64,000 nucleotides of DNA from CAYFXE01 sp964347035 (GCA_964347035.1 CAYFXE010000006.1:1-64000); one strand, 5' to 3'; counted from the stretch's first letter, positions 53,471-62,813 are shown. Program-made: numbers and translations. Notes: generated from the sequence alone by a model not told the origin.

Positions 53471-55114
53471 ATGAATAAAATCATCAAAAACTCTGTCTGG
53501 CTAATCACCTTCATCGGATTTTTATTAGCAGGCAATCAAATCCTATCCCAAGAAACAGCTCCGCTAAAAACAGGAGTGGATCAGAAGGCATTAATCTCAA
53601 AACTGGATAAAGCCATCCCGGACTTGATAAAAAAAGGCGATGTGCCTGGGCTGTCTATCGCTGTCATACGGGACGGAAAAATCATCTGGTCGGGTGCTTA
53701 CGGAATCAAGAACATCAAAACCGGAGAACCGGTGACCGAGGAAACCATTTTCGAAGCGGCCTCTCTCACCAAACCCTTCTTTGCCTACCTGGTGATGAAA
53801 TTGGTTGAAGCGGGTGATTTGGACCTAGACAGGCCGCTTTTCGAGTATGTCCCCGAGGAATACCTCGTGGAAAAATACATAGCCCACCCCATAGATCTTG
53901 AAGGCTTCAAAAGCGATTGGTTCCGGACGATAACCGCCCGGATGGTGCTCAGCCATTCCTCCGGTCTCCCCCACGGCGGCCCCCGAAAGCCTCTTCGAAT
54001 CTATTTTGAGCCGGGAACCAAATACCGCTACTCGGCAGACGGCTACATGTTCCTCCAGAGAGTCATAGAGCATCTCAAAGGGGAATCCCTCAGCGAAACC
54101 ATGAAGAAGATGGTGATTGAACCGCTGGCGATGACAAACAGCAGCATGGTCTGGCAGGAACGCTACGAAATCCAGTCATCAGTGGGCCACAATGTTTTTG
54201 GCGACACGACCGGCAAATTCAGGAAAAGGATGAAGGCCCATTCCGCAGCCAGCCTGTACACAACGGCCAAGGATTATGCGAAGTTCGTCATAGCCGTGTT
54301 GAATGATGTCGGGCTTAAGAGAGAAACCATCGCCAACATGCTCACTCCCCAGATTGATGTCGAAAAGAACGTTTACTGGAGCCTCGGATTTGGCATCCAG
54401 CGGACGGCAAACGGTGATGGGTTCTGGCAGTGGGGCGATTACGGCATATTCCGGAATTACATCGTTGCCTACAAAAAACATAAAATCGGCGTCGTCTATT
54501 TTACAAACAGCTTTAACGGATTGAGCATCGGTCCCAACATTGTCGAGCTTGCTATCGGCGGTGGCCAGGACCTCGGTCTTTCCTATTTGGATTATGCCCG
54601 CTACGATGCTCCCATAATGCTTTGGTCGAGGGTTATAAAAACCGAGGGTGTGGAGAAAGCCATTGAACTCTTTCCTGAGATGAGAGAAAAATATCCAGAT
54701 GACATCGATGAAGGAACCGTTAATACGCTCGGATACACCCTCTTAAACTCCGGTCGGAATGAAGACGCTATAAAATTCTTTAAGCTCAACGTCAAGACCT
54801 TCCCCGAATCAGCCAACACATACGACAGCCTGGCCGAAGCCTACATGAGAACCGGAGAAACAGAGCTGGCCATAAAGTTCTACAATAAGACTCTGGAAAT
54901 GATCCCCAAAGATACTATGCGGGATACAGCCTTCCTGGAAAGGCTTAAGAAAAGCGCTGAAGAGAATCTGAAACGACTCAAGAAGAGACTGGAGAAGGAA
55001 AAAAAGAAAGTAAAGAAAAAGGGTGAAGGGAAAAAGCACAGTAAAGGCAATATTCCCGGCAGCTCTGGACTCGCATATTTTTTTCGGGTATTGTTGAAAG
55101 AGCAGGGAGAGTAA
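53471..55114 (+). CDS. Serine hydrolase (beta-lactamase fold) with TPR and lysine-rich tail
   Basis: Start ATG 53471 has GGAGA upstream; a longer frame to 53423 is less likely. After a signal peptide the catalytic domain has ASLTKPF (SxxK), but the YxN motif reads RYSADGY (Asn replaced by Ala), and HxG reads QWGDYG. TPR units follow (FKLNVKTFPESANTYDSLAE). The last 50 residues are Lys/Glu-rich. It resembles the protein at 34196-35686. Activity is likely altered by the missing Asn. It ends 2 bp before the next gene. Confidence 0.88.
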   Translation: MNKIIKNSVWLITFIGFLLAGNQILSQETAPLKTGVDQKALISKLDKAIPDLIKKGDVPGLSIAVIRDGKIIWSGAYGIKNIKTGEPVTEETIFEAASLTKPFFAYLVMKLVEAGDLDLDRPLFEYVPEEYLVEKYIAHPIDLEGFKSDWFRTITARMVLSHSSGLPHGGPRKPLRIYFEPGTKYRYSADGYMFLQRVIEHLKGESLSETMKKMVIEPLAMTNSSMVWQERYEIQSSVGHNVFGDTTGKFRKRMKAHSAASLYTTAKDYAKFVIAVLNDVGLKRETIANMLTPQIDVEKNVYWSLGFGIQRTANGDGFWQWGDYGIFRNYIVAYKKHKIGVVYFTNSFNGLSIGPNIVELAIGGGQDLGLSYLDYARYDAPIMLWSRVIKTEGVEKAIELFPEMREKYPDDIDEGTVNTLGYTLLNSGRNEDAIKFFKLNVKTFPESANTYDSLAEAYMRTGETELAIKFYNKTLEMIPKDTMRDTAFLERLKKSAEENLKRLKKRLEKEKKKVKKKGEGKKHSKGNIPGSSGLAYFFRVLLKEQGE

Positions 55115-55116
55115 TT

Positions 55117-56580
55117 ATGTCTAGAAGTCTCTTGAAATTCTGGGGAATCCTGTTCTGCCTTTTTGTCATATTTATCTCGTTCTCACTGAGTTCTCAAGGA
55201 GATGCAACAGGTAAATCGAAGGACAAATGGCAAAAATTCAAAACGCCTGAAGAGGCCGGCTTTTCTTCGGCAAAAATGGAGCTTGCCAGACAATACTGGG
55301 AAACTTTGAAACCGGCTGCTGCTTCGATTTTCATTGTTTATAAGGGAAAAGTTTTTGTCGCGTGGGGAAGGATAACCTACCCATTCTTATGCCACTCCAT
55401 CAGAAAGAGTTTTCTGAGCGCGTTGTACGGCATTCATGTTGAGGAGGGACATATAGACCTGCAGAAAACCATGGCGCAACTGAATATCGATGATGCCCCT
55501 CCCTTGACGGAGGAAGAAAAACAGGCAAAAGTGATCCATCTGCTCAAAGCCAGGTCAGGCATCTACCATGAGGCTGCCGCCGAAACCCCAGAGATGAGGG
55601 AGCTCAGGCCTCCCCGGGGAAGCCATCCACCAGGGACATTTTGGTACTACAACAACTGGGATTTCAACGCGCTCGGGACTATATTCGAGCAGGAGACCGG
55701 GAAGAAGATCTTTGATGATTTCAAAAGAAGAATCGCCAACCCGATAGGTATGCAGGATTTCAAAGTCAGTTATTGTAATTACTATTATGAACTTCAGTAC
55801 TCTCTTCATCCGGCCTACATCTTTCGTATGTCAGCCAGAGATAGGGCCCGTTTCGGCCTTCTTTTTCTCCAGGAAGGCCGGTGGAAAAATGAGCAGCTTA
55901 TCACCAGACAATGGGTAAAAAAAAGTACTACATCCTATTCAGATGCCTCTTTAGGATATAAAGAACTAGAAGGTCGTGGATACGGATTCATGTGGTGGAC
56001 TATGGCTAAAAAAACTCCGATTCTCAAAGATTGGAAGCATCTGGCCAAAGTAGGACGTCTATTTTACGCTGCTGGATATAAGGGGCATGTAATCATGATC
56101 ATGCCTAATCTAGAGATGGTGTTTGTTCAGGTAGTAGACACAGATCAAGGTTTGGAGGTCGAACATCCAGAATCATTCACCCTTATGGATATGATTCTTG
56201 ACGCTAAAGAGTTCGAGATCTTCGACTTGGCTGCTCTCGAGACATGGTTTGGATCCATAACTGTTCCAGCAGGCGGAGAGGTCAATTTGCTGGTAAAAGT
56301 CGAGAACCTGAGTCAAAAAAAATCAAATGCCGCATCAATATCCTTCTATTTTTCAGAAAATGAGGCACTAGACGAAAAAGACATTTTAATAGGCCACTCT
56401 GGTCTTCCAAGGATAAAAAGCAACAAGAAAAAGGTCGTCATCCTGACTTCCACCCTGCCCCAAACTGTAGATCCTGGAGATTACTACTTGATCGCAGCTG
56501 TTGATGAAGAGGATAAGAATCATGACCCGCATAAAGAAAATAATGTGGCCGTCAGCACGGAGAAAATAACTATCCAATGA
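55117..56580 (+). CDS. Serine hydrolase with C-terminal CARDB-like domain
   Basis: The 487-residue protein has a signal peptide and the beta-lactamase fold: SIRKSFL (SxxK), YYNNWDF (YxN) and AAGYKGHVIMI near the HxG position. The C-terminal 110 residues (LVKVENLSQKKSNAASISFYF, cited in part; then VDPGDYYLIAAVDEEDKN) match a CARDB beta-sandwich used for surface attachment or binding. It begins 2 bp after the previous gene, so the two hydrolases form an operon. Confidence 0.88.
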   Translation: MSRSLLKFWGILFCLFVIFISFSLSSQGDATGKSKDKWQKFKTPEEAGFSSAKMELARQYWETLKPAAASIFIVYKGKVFVAWGRITYPFLCHSIRKSFLSALYGIHVEEGHIDLQKTMAQLNIDDAPPLTEEEKQAKVIHLLKARSGIYHEAAAETPEMRELRPPRGSHPPGTFWYYNNWDFNALGTIFEQETGKKIFDDFKRRIANPIGMQDFKVSYCNYYYELQYSLHPAYIFRMSARDRARFGLLFLQEGRWKNEQLITRQWVKKSTTSYSDASLGYKELEGRGYGFMWWTMAKKTPILKDWKHLAKVGRLFYAAGYKGHVIMIMPNLEMVFVQVVDTDQGLEVEHPESFTLMDMILDAKEFEIFDLAALETWFGSITVPAGGEVNLLVKVENLSQKKSNAASISFYFSENEALDEKDILIGHSGLPRIKSNKKKVVILTSTLPQTVDPGDYYLIAAVDEEDKNHDPHKENNVAVSTEKITIQ

Positions 56581-56615
56581 ACGAGAGCCAACAAAGAGGT
56601 GCCAGCTCCCCTTTG

Positions 56616-57113
56616 TCAATCACAATCTCCATGAGATCGTCTCCAATCGGCCAGGGCTCTGTTCATGTATTCAAGGAATTGAGCCCTCCGACTCGGTGAT
56701 ATCCTGATTTTCAACCTTTTTTTCCTGACGATCTCGACCTGAGTTCTGTAAGAGGTAACAGAGCTGTTCATAACCCAGAGGGGTAATCCTTGAACCGCCT
56801 GTACGGACTCAATCGTCTCAAAAGGAATATTCCAGAAAAATACTCCATATTTTAGTCTTAGCCGGTCTTGAAGAATATAGATCTTTCGAGGCAAAACGAG
56901 CCAATAAACCAGCAAGACAAACGGCACCGAGGCGAATAAGGCGAGGTACGCAATCCTTGTCTCAGATGCGGGCTCACCAGGGAATATGTCTTTAGTATGA
57001 GCATCAATATAGAACAAAATACCAAGGATGAGGAGTAGAATAAGCGGAAAAATCATTAACAGCTTAACCAAACTATCGTACTTGAAGCTATCTTCATAAA
57101 GGACCATGTTCAT
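56616..57113 (-). CDS. Bacterial PH-like (bPH2-type) membrane protein
   Basis: The 165-residue protein has two membrane segments (LLMIFPLILLLILGILFYID; IAYLALFASVPFVLLVYWL) followed by a PH-like domain with RKIYILQDRLRLKYGVFFWN and IPFETIESVQAV. The family function is unknown. It is convergent with the serine hydrolase gene. Confidence 0.7.
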   Translation of the reverse strand: MNMVLYEDSFKYDSLVKLLMIFPLILLLILGILFYIDAHTKDIFPGEPASETRIAYLALFASVPFVLLVYWLVLPRKIYILQDRLRLKYGVFFWNIPFETIESVQAVQGLPLWVMNSSVTSYRTQVEIVRKKRLKIRISPSRRAQFLEYMNRALADWRRSHGDCD

Positions 57114-57256
57114 GATTCATTCCTTCCTTGTGTGGGTGTATTCTAACTCATTAATACGTGTTTGAAAATCCTAGTTTCGTCAGCATCTTTACACCCGGGC
57201 CTAATTTGAATAATATAACATCACATTCTGTCAACTTGAATAAGAGGAAAATTCTG

Positions 57257-58000
57257 ATGGATGAGTGGTTTGACGACGAAGATTTCTGGAAATAACTCTA
57301 TCCGTTTTTATTCGCCCCAGAGCAGTTTGAGAAAGCCGAGGAGGAAGTGAAGAAAATCCTGAATCTGACATCATTTCGGGGTAATTCAGTTTTGGATCTC
57401 TGCTGCGGCCCTGGGAGGCACGCCATCCTCCTGGCTAAACGAGGATTATCCGTCACTGGAGTCGATAAATCCCCTTTCTTGTTGAGGAAAGCAAGAGAGT
57501 GGGCCAGAAAAGAAAACGTCCGTGTGAGTTGGAGGCAATAAGACATGCGCCATTTCCTTCGTCCAGAGAGCTTCGAACTCATCCTTAGCATGTTTACCTC
57601 ATTCGGATATTTTGATGCCCAAGAGGACGACCAGAAAGTCCTGAGCAATGTCTTCCAGAGTTTAAAACCTCGAGGCCTCTTCATCCTCGATGTGGCCGGC
57701 AAAGAAATCCTGGCCAAGATCTACCAACCCATCCATTCGAAAGACCTGCCCGACGGATCTCTGCTCGTCGAGCGGCACGAAATCGTTGAAGACTGGTCAC
57801 GGATAAAGAACGAGTGGATCATCATCAAGGGAGAAAAAGTCTATCGATTCGCGTTCCATCTCCGGGTCTATTCTGGCCAGGAATTGAAGGATCGGTTATA
57901 CGAGGCAGGATTTAAAGAGATCAGTCTGTTTGGTGATCTTGACGGGAATCCATACGGACCTGAAGCAAAGCGTCTGATTGCCGTGGCCAAAAAGGTTTGA
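57257..58000 (+). pseudogene. Class I SAM-dependent methyltransferase with two in-frame TAA codons
   Basis: One frame from ATG 57257 encodes a full-length methyltransferase of 247 residues except for TAA at 57293-57295 (codon 13) and 57539-57541 (codon 95). The pieces are MDEWFDDEDFWK, then LYPFLFAPEQFEKAEEEVKK and motif I VLDLCCGPGRHAI, then after RVSWRQ the stop, then DMRHFLRPESFELILSMFTS. The second TAA replaces the Glu of the usual QEDM. Everything else is intact, so this is a young pseudogene, a recoded gene or an assembly error. It stands alone. Confidence 0.82.
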
Positions 58001-58016
58001 CTTCTTTTGTGTCCTG

Positions 58017-58766
58017 TTATTCCAACTTGATTAGGTTACCGCTTCCGGAGATATGAGAATTAATAACTCCAGGGTTACCTTTAAAATAGATATTCCCACT
58101 TCCAATCAACACGATATCCAGAACATCCCTGACATAGACGTGACAGTTGCCAGAACCTGCTAAGGTTATCTCTGTTCTGGATGTTATAAGATCCAGAGCG
58201 TTCACGTTACCAGATCCAAAAATCTTGATGTCATGGAGCTTTGTGCTGCCTCCCAAGAAAACATCACCACTGCCGTAGATCGATGTAATAATTTTCTGAG
58301 CTGCAACAGTCATCCGCATATCACCAGAGCCGCCGATCACCAAATTCAACTCCTCGGAATGAAAAGGCTGTTCTCCTTCAACGATGGCTGCTCCATAGAT
58401 GTAGAAGCCTCGAATTTCCAGCATCGACGCATAGACCTGCACTCCTACTTTTGACTCATAGCTCTTTCTGTTCTCGATGACCAATGTTCCATCGCTTCTC
58501 ACCCAAGTCCGTATCAACGGCAAAATATTATCTTCGCCAACCAGCCGCAGTTCTTGGGTGGCGGATTGGACAAAATACACATCACAGCTTCCCATAATCT
58601 CAATGCTGTTAAAAGGAGCCACACTGCGAGTCTGCTCGACAACAAGCCTTGATCCAAACACCGAATCATGCCTGCATTCCTGACAACTGCTAAAAAACAG
58701 AAGTCCGGTTCCACACAATAACAGGACAATGATTACCTCATATTGTCTTGAAACATTTCTGTTCAT
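58017..58766 (-). CDS. DUF2807 (GIN-type) lipoprotein
   Basis: The 249-residue protein has a lipoprotein signal (LLCGTGLLFFSSC). The rest is built from short repeats ending in GSGD or GSGN (IGGSGDM, YGSGDVF, FGSGNVN, LAGSGNCH, IGSGNIY, SGSGNLI), the DUF2807 beta-helix pattern. It is likely a surface or periplasmic structural or adhesive protein. It is convergent with the broken methyltransferase gene. Confidence 0.88.
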   Translation of the reverse strand: MNRNVSRQYEVIIVLLLCGTGLLFFSSCQECRHDSVFGSRLVVEQTRSVAPFNSIEIMGSCDVYFVQSATQELRLVGEDNILPLIRTWVRSDGTLVIENRKSYESKVGVQVYASMLEIRGFYIYGAAIVEGEQPFHSEELNLVIGGSGDMRMTVAAQKIITSIYGSGDVFLGGSTKLHDIKIFGSGNVNALDLITSRTEITLAGSGNCHVYVRDVLDIVLIGSGNIYFKGNPGVINSHISGSGNLIKLE

Positions 58767-58790
58767 TTGGTTTTTCCTCTCTTTATACTT

Positions 58791-59675
58791 TTATTTCCCA
58801 AATTGAAAACCGACATTAAAGATCAGGTTATCCAACCCGACATTTTCTTTGTTGGTAAACGGCATACTCATCCCAAATCTCACCCTTGCTATCCGGGAAA
58901 TGTTCAGGACAAGATCGACTTCAGGCTCGAAAATAAAGAAATCTCGGCAATAATAGTTACCGGATCCAAAAAGAGCTCCAGCCCTGAGATGAACTTTTCT
59001 ATCAGGAAAAAAAGCATAAGAAAAAGTCACGCCTCCATAGGCAGGCTGACCTGGGTCAAAATCGACATCAAGCTCTAAAGCTCCATTTTCAGAAACAGCT
59101 CTACCGTAGCCAGCTAAGCCTACAGAAAAAGAACGGTTAAAAGTCAGTCCGATACTACCTCCCACGAGCACAGCATATTCTCCATCGATACTCGTGGATT
59201 TTGTCCCGATACCACCAAAAAAATGTGTTTCTATATTGTCTCCTAACAGGGCTTCTTTTCTGATTGGAGCTGAAGTTTCTTCCTCTGGTGGTGGTGCGAA
59301 AAATTTTATTTTTTTCAGGTCCTCTGGTCTTAGTTCCACGCTCTCCCCACCTTTCAGGATCATCTCTGATTCATAAACATCACCACCAACGATATTGGTG
59401 ATTGTGTATTGCCCTTCTTCGAGTCCGAGCTCGATTTCCTGGCCAATCGGCTTAGAAAGCTCCACAACCAGCAGATTCTCCAGGTCATGGATAAAGATTT
59501 TCCCGGAAATATCAGCGTTAAATATTACAAAGGCAGAACTTCTCGGACTTTCAATAGCCTTCAGCAGGAATTGCTCTCCCTCAGTTATGTCCGGTACAGC
59601 GAACAAAGAGCCGCTTAGATGGGCTACCACAAAAAACAAAATAAAAGTGCCAAAAGAGAATTTTTTTCTTATCAT
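58791..59675 (-). CDS. Barrel protein paralogous to the C-terminus of the caspase-barrel fusion
   Basis: The 294-residue protein has a signal peptide and then DISGKIFIHDLENLLVVELS, KPIGQEIELGLEEGQYTITN, a linker, and a predicted barrel ending DNLIFNVGFQFGK. These match the C-terminal part of the neighbouring fusion (DISGRLFIHDSKNLLVVELT, KPVGRKIELGLEEGEYRIIN, DNVMFNVSFQFGK). The caspase domain is absent. An ECF-type promoter lies 38-63 nt upstream. Confidence 0.82.
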   Translation of the reverse strand: MIRKKFSFGTFILFFVVAHLSGSLFAVPDITEGEQFLLKAIESPRSSAFVIFNADISGKIFIHDLENLLVVELSKPIGQEIELGLEEGQYTITNIVGGDVYESEMILKGGESVELRPEDLKKIKFFAPPPEEETSAPIRKEALLGDNIETHFFGGIGTKSTSIDGEYAVLVGGSIGLTFNRSFSVGLAGYGRAVSENGALELDVDFDPGQPAYGGVTFSYAFFPDRKVHLRAGALFGSGNYYCRDFFIFEPEVDLVLNISRIARVRFGMSMPFTNKENVGLDNLIFNVGFQFGK

Positions 59676-59712
59676 TTCAATCTCCTGTCTTATTCATCTC
59701 CAGATTAATGAA

Positions 59713-59738
59713 ACACGACAGACCATGAGAAGTGTTAC
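59713..59738 (-). promoter_or_regulatory. ECF-type promoter, site 2 (barrel gene 59675)
   Basis: On the minus strand GTAAC (59738-59734), 16 nt, CGTGT (59717-59713), followed by TTCATTAATC. Transcription would start near 59704, about 30 nt before the ATG at 59675. It matches sites before 62753 and 49520. Confidence 0.6.
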
Positions 59739-59915
59739 CCGGAGACCAGTAAAACAGGATCTCAGAAAGAATATTTTTAAGATAAATTAAAGAATGATAT
59801 TGCTGAGCCAAGGAGTATCTAAGTAAATGACCAATTGAAAAGAAAGGCCTCTGAAAATTTATTTCAAAGGCCCTTTATGTATTGAAAAACAGTCATAAAG
59901 ACTGTTTGATCTCAT

Positions 59916-61448
59916 TTATTTCCCGAACTGAAAACTGACGTTGAACATCACGTTATCCAGACCGGTATCCGGTTTATCCACGAGAGGAAGGCTGAGTCCG
60001 GCCTGAATCCTGACAATCCGGGACAGGTTGAGGACCATTTCGACACCAGGTTCAAATATATAAAAAATGGTTCCCGTCCTTGCTGTTCCGGATCCCGCCA
60101 GAGCTGTGACCCGGAAATGCAGCTGTTTTTCAGGACGGAAGACATAGGCAAAGGTGATACCTCCCCAACCGGGCAAGCCTGGAGTAAAGTTGGTTTTTCC
60201 GAAGCCAGCAAAACCTACCGAAAAAACGTTATTAAAGGTCAGACCGAAATCTCCCCCCGTAAAGACAGCCGTGCCTCCATACATGCTCGTGATTTTAGAC
60301 ACGATCCCGGCAAATAGAGTGATTCTGAGCTTGCCTCTAAGAACAGTCTCTCTTCGGGCCTTGATAGCTCTGTCTCCGCGAGGAGTTGTGTATTGAATAT
60401 CGGTCTTGGTAAATCCTGCTGCTCGGAGCTCATAACCAATTCCCTCTTGGAGCGAAATATTAGATTCGTAAATTTCTCCTTCGAGGATATTTATAATCCT
60501 GTACTCTCCCTCTTCAAGACCGAGCTCGATTTTCCGGCCCACCGGCTTTGTCAATTCTACGACGAGAAGGTTTTTGCTGTCATGAATGAAAAGGCGCCCC
60601 GAAATATCCGAATCCAAGATTAATACCGCCGAGCTCTTCCTGATGTCGGTCATCACCACATCCCCTGTTCCCGTCATCTGAATATGCGTGTTCGGGTGCT
60701 GGGGACCGCTCATGGTTTTGGCTGTTTCAGCCAGGGTTTCGTTAAAAGCAAACTGGTAGGCTTCACTCAATGTCACCAGACCATCCTGACTCATATCCGC
60801 TGCACCTCTCATGCCCGAGGTCAGATAATGAGTAAAAAACGAGCCTTTGATGAGATCAGACTCCTGCGAAGCCTCGGTCGCCGAACTCGACGCCAAAAAG
60901 GCATAACCTCTCATATCGTAGGCCTCATCCATCAAGAACGGAAGCTTTTTCTTGCCGCCTTTGATCCGCGTAAAAGCTCCCGAGGCACAGGAATCGAGGA
61001 TGGCGATCTGGACATCTGCCGGCATGTTGTTGATGGTCTCACGAAAGTCCTGGTAAGAAATTTTCTCGTTCCCCAAGAGTATGTTCTCGTCGTCCGAATG
61101 TCCGGAATAATAGAAGATGATCTCGATGCGGTTGTATTCGGACCTTTCGGTTTTGACTCTCTCCTGAAGTTTGCCCATCTCCGTGTAAAACGTTTTGACG
61201 TTTGGTTCTTCCAGTAACAGGCAGTCCTCAGGAGCCACTCCGCCTAACTCTTCTAGAACCTTCTGAATGGATTTTGCATCCGAGACAGCATAACGCAATT
61301 TCACCCGTTCCTGTCCGCCTTGATTGGCCCCCATAACCACGGCATATCGTTTGGTTACAGCACTCTGTGTGGCCTGTCCGGCTGATAGATTCATCCCACT
61401 CAAGACAAAAACGACCAAAATCCCGATAAGAACCGATGATCTTCTCAT
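59916..61448 (-). CDS. Caspase-family (C14) peptidase fused to a C-terminal beta-barrel
   Basis: The 510-residue protein has a signal peptide (VLIGILVVFVLSGMNLSAG). The C14 domain (about 33-270) has the catalytic dyad H117 in YYSGHSDD and C154 in LDSCASGAF, and LASSSATEASQES. Then follow a small beta-sandwich (FIHDSKNLLVVELTKP, YRIINILEGEIYES) and a predicted barrel ending SLPLVDKPDTGLDNVMFNVS, cited in part. The ATG overlaps the anti-sigma stop (61445-61448). It is a predicted envelope peptidase; the substrate is unknown. Confidence 0.86.
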   Translation of the reverse strand: MRRSSVLIGILVVFVLSGMNLSAGQATQSAVTKRYAVVMGANQGGQERVKLRYAVSDAKSIQKVLEELGGVAPEDCLLLEEPNVKTFYTEMGKLQERVKTERSEYNRIEIIFYYSGHSDDENILLGNEKISYQDFRETINNMPADVQIAILDSCASGAFTRIKGGKKKLPFLMDEAYDMRGYAFLASSSATEASQESDLIKGSFFTHYLTSGMRGAADMSQDGLVTLSEAYQFAFNETLAETAKTMSGPQHPNTHIQMTGTGDVVMTDIRKSSAVLILDSDISGRLFIHDSKNLLVVELTKPVGRKIELGLEEGEYRIINILEGEIYESNISLQEGIGYELRAAGFTKTDIQYTTPRGDRAIKARRETVLRGKLRITLFAGIVSKITSMYGGTAVFTGGDFGLTFNNVFSVGFAGFGKTNFTPGLPGWGGITFAYVFRPEKQLHFRVTALAGSGTARTGTIFYIFEPGVEMVLNLSRIVRIQAGLSLPLVDKPDTGLDNVMFNVSFQFGK

Positions 61449-62254
61449 TGCTCTTCTCCTTTGTTCAGTAGGATGGAAAACTGGGTGTAAGCCTGGGGCA
61501 GATCGAGAATTCCCTCTGCTGCCGAACCAGGTAATTCAGCAAGAACTTTTGCCTTTTTAAGGATACTCTGAACATCTATGTCTTCCATCGCAGTGATGTA
61601 GAAAAATCGTTCAAAACCAGGTGCTTCATCGAGCTCATAAGAGCTCCACAGTAATACTTTTTTCTCTTGTTTCAAGGCTGTCGAAGCCGTCTGTCTCTCC
61701 GGAAAATGCAACGTCACCACCCTGTTACCGTCGATGGAAAAGATGACACCAAAGGCTTTTTCGCCAGGGACATAAGCGATCTGGAGAAGATCTCCGGCTG
61801 CGGCCTGATCACCGTCCTTGAGTATGCTGACTTCATCGGCGATCTTCCTGTAGATGATGATTTGAGCTTTGGTAAAATCAATCTCCTCCTCTCCTTTAAT
61901 ACGTGTATCAGGTGGAAGAGTTCCTCTGTTAAAAAAAACCACAAAACCGATAAGCAAAGCTGCTGCCAAAGCGGGCACAGCATACAGGAAGCGCTGCCAT
62001 CCGAACGGCTTGGTCCTTACCCTGATTCTTTCCTGACGCTTGCCCTCCTCATACCGCCTTAGAATATCAGGAATCATTGATTCAGACGGGTATTGTTTCA
62101 GGATGTCCTTATTGGACCGCTTGAGACTTGTGATTCTCTGTTGTATTTCAGGATTCTCCTCAGCAAGTTTTTTTATTTCGTTCATTCTCTCGGGCGGCAA
62201 TTCCTCCAGAAGGAAGCGCTCGAGCTCCCAGTTGTTTAGCTTTTTAATGGTCAT
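61445..62254 (-). CDS. Anti-sigma-like membrane protein with DUF4384-like C-terminus
   Basis: The 269-residue protein has a helical N-terminus (WELERFLLEELPPERMNEIKKL), no HxxxCxxC motif, a membrane segment near 87-107 (YAVPALAAALLIGFVVFF) and an extracytoplasmic domain with DLLQIAYVPGEKAFGVIFSI and NRVVTLHFPE, a DUF4384-like fold. It overlaps the sigma gene by 11 bp and the caspase gene by 4 bp. The role as anti-sigma is inferred from position and topology. Confidence 0.75.
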   Translation of the reverse strand: MTIKKLNNWELERFLLEELPPERMNEIKKLAEENPEIQQRITSLKRSNKDILKQYPSESMIPDILRRYEEGKRQERIRVRTKPFGWQRFLYAVPALAAALLIGFVVFFNRGTLPPDTRIKGEEEIDFTKAQIIIYRKIADEVSILKDGDQAAAGDLLQIAYVPGEKAFGVIFSIDGNRVVTLHFPERQTASTALKQEKKVLLWSSYELDEAPGFERFFYITAMEDIDVQSILKKAKVLAELPGSAAEGILDLPQAYTQFSILLNKGEEQ

Positions 62255-62753
62255 AATAGATCTCCTTCTTGGTCTTTGCCCGGGCGCGGAATTCTCTTAT
62301 CCGCTTGCGGACACCAGAGAGGGAAAGGCCGACTTCATTGGCGACTTCCTGCAGGGTCATTCCATCGACAAAGTGCATGACTGCGATATCACGCGTAGAG
62401 GGTTTTTCTTTGTGAAAGATCCGATCTAACACATCTCTCATCACTGTTCTGTCCTCGCTTTCATCGTAAGAGGCGATTCCCGCCAGGACTTCCTCCTGTG
62501 ACACCAAAGGATGACTGCGCTCGTCCCTGATAATATTCAGACAGGTGTTTGTGGAGATTCTAAAAAGCAGGCTGCTTGGATATTGGTCCCTCAAATGTGC
62601 TTTGTGCTTTAACAATTTCACGAATACTTCCTGCATGGCATCCTTTGCCTTCTCTTCATTCTTAAGCAGCTGACGGCATCTGCGGAGAACCATTGGCGCG
62701 TATCGGTTATAATATTCTTCAATATTAATCTCAGGATTTGGAATATTTTGCAT
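62244..62753 (-). CDS. ECF sigma factor of the caspase-barrel operon
   Basis: The 169-residue protein has sigma2 (EYYNRYAPMVLRRCRQLL, AKDAMQEVFVKLLKH, LLFRISTNTCLNIIRDE) and sigma4 (DGMTLQEVANEVGLSLSG, VRKRIREFRARAKTKK). It shares its stop/start with the anti-sigma-like gene. An ECF-type promoter (62788-62813) suggests autoregulation. Confidence 0.9.
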   Translation of the reverse strand: MQNIPNPEINIEEYYNRYAPMVLRRCRQLLKNEEKAKDAMQEVFVKLLKHKAHLRDQYPSSLLFRISTNTCLNIIRDERSHPLVSQEEVLAGIASYDESEDRTVMRDVLDRIFHKEKPSTRDIAVMHFVDGMTLQEVANEVGLSLSGVRKRIREFRARAKTKKEIYYDH

Positions 62754-62787
62754 TTTCTGTTCACCTTACGACCTTCACATGGATTAA

Positions 62788-62813
62788 ACACACGGGAAGA
62801 TCGAAAGAGTTAC
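62788..62813 (-). promoter_or_regulatory. ECF-type promoter, site 3 (sigma gene 62753)
   Basis: On the minus strand GTAAC (62813-62809), 16 nt, TGTGT (62792-62788), followed by TTAATC. It lies about 35 nt before the sigma start and matches sites 1 and 2 in spacing and in the TTTAATC tail. Confidence 0.55.
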
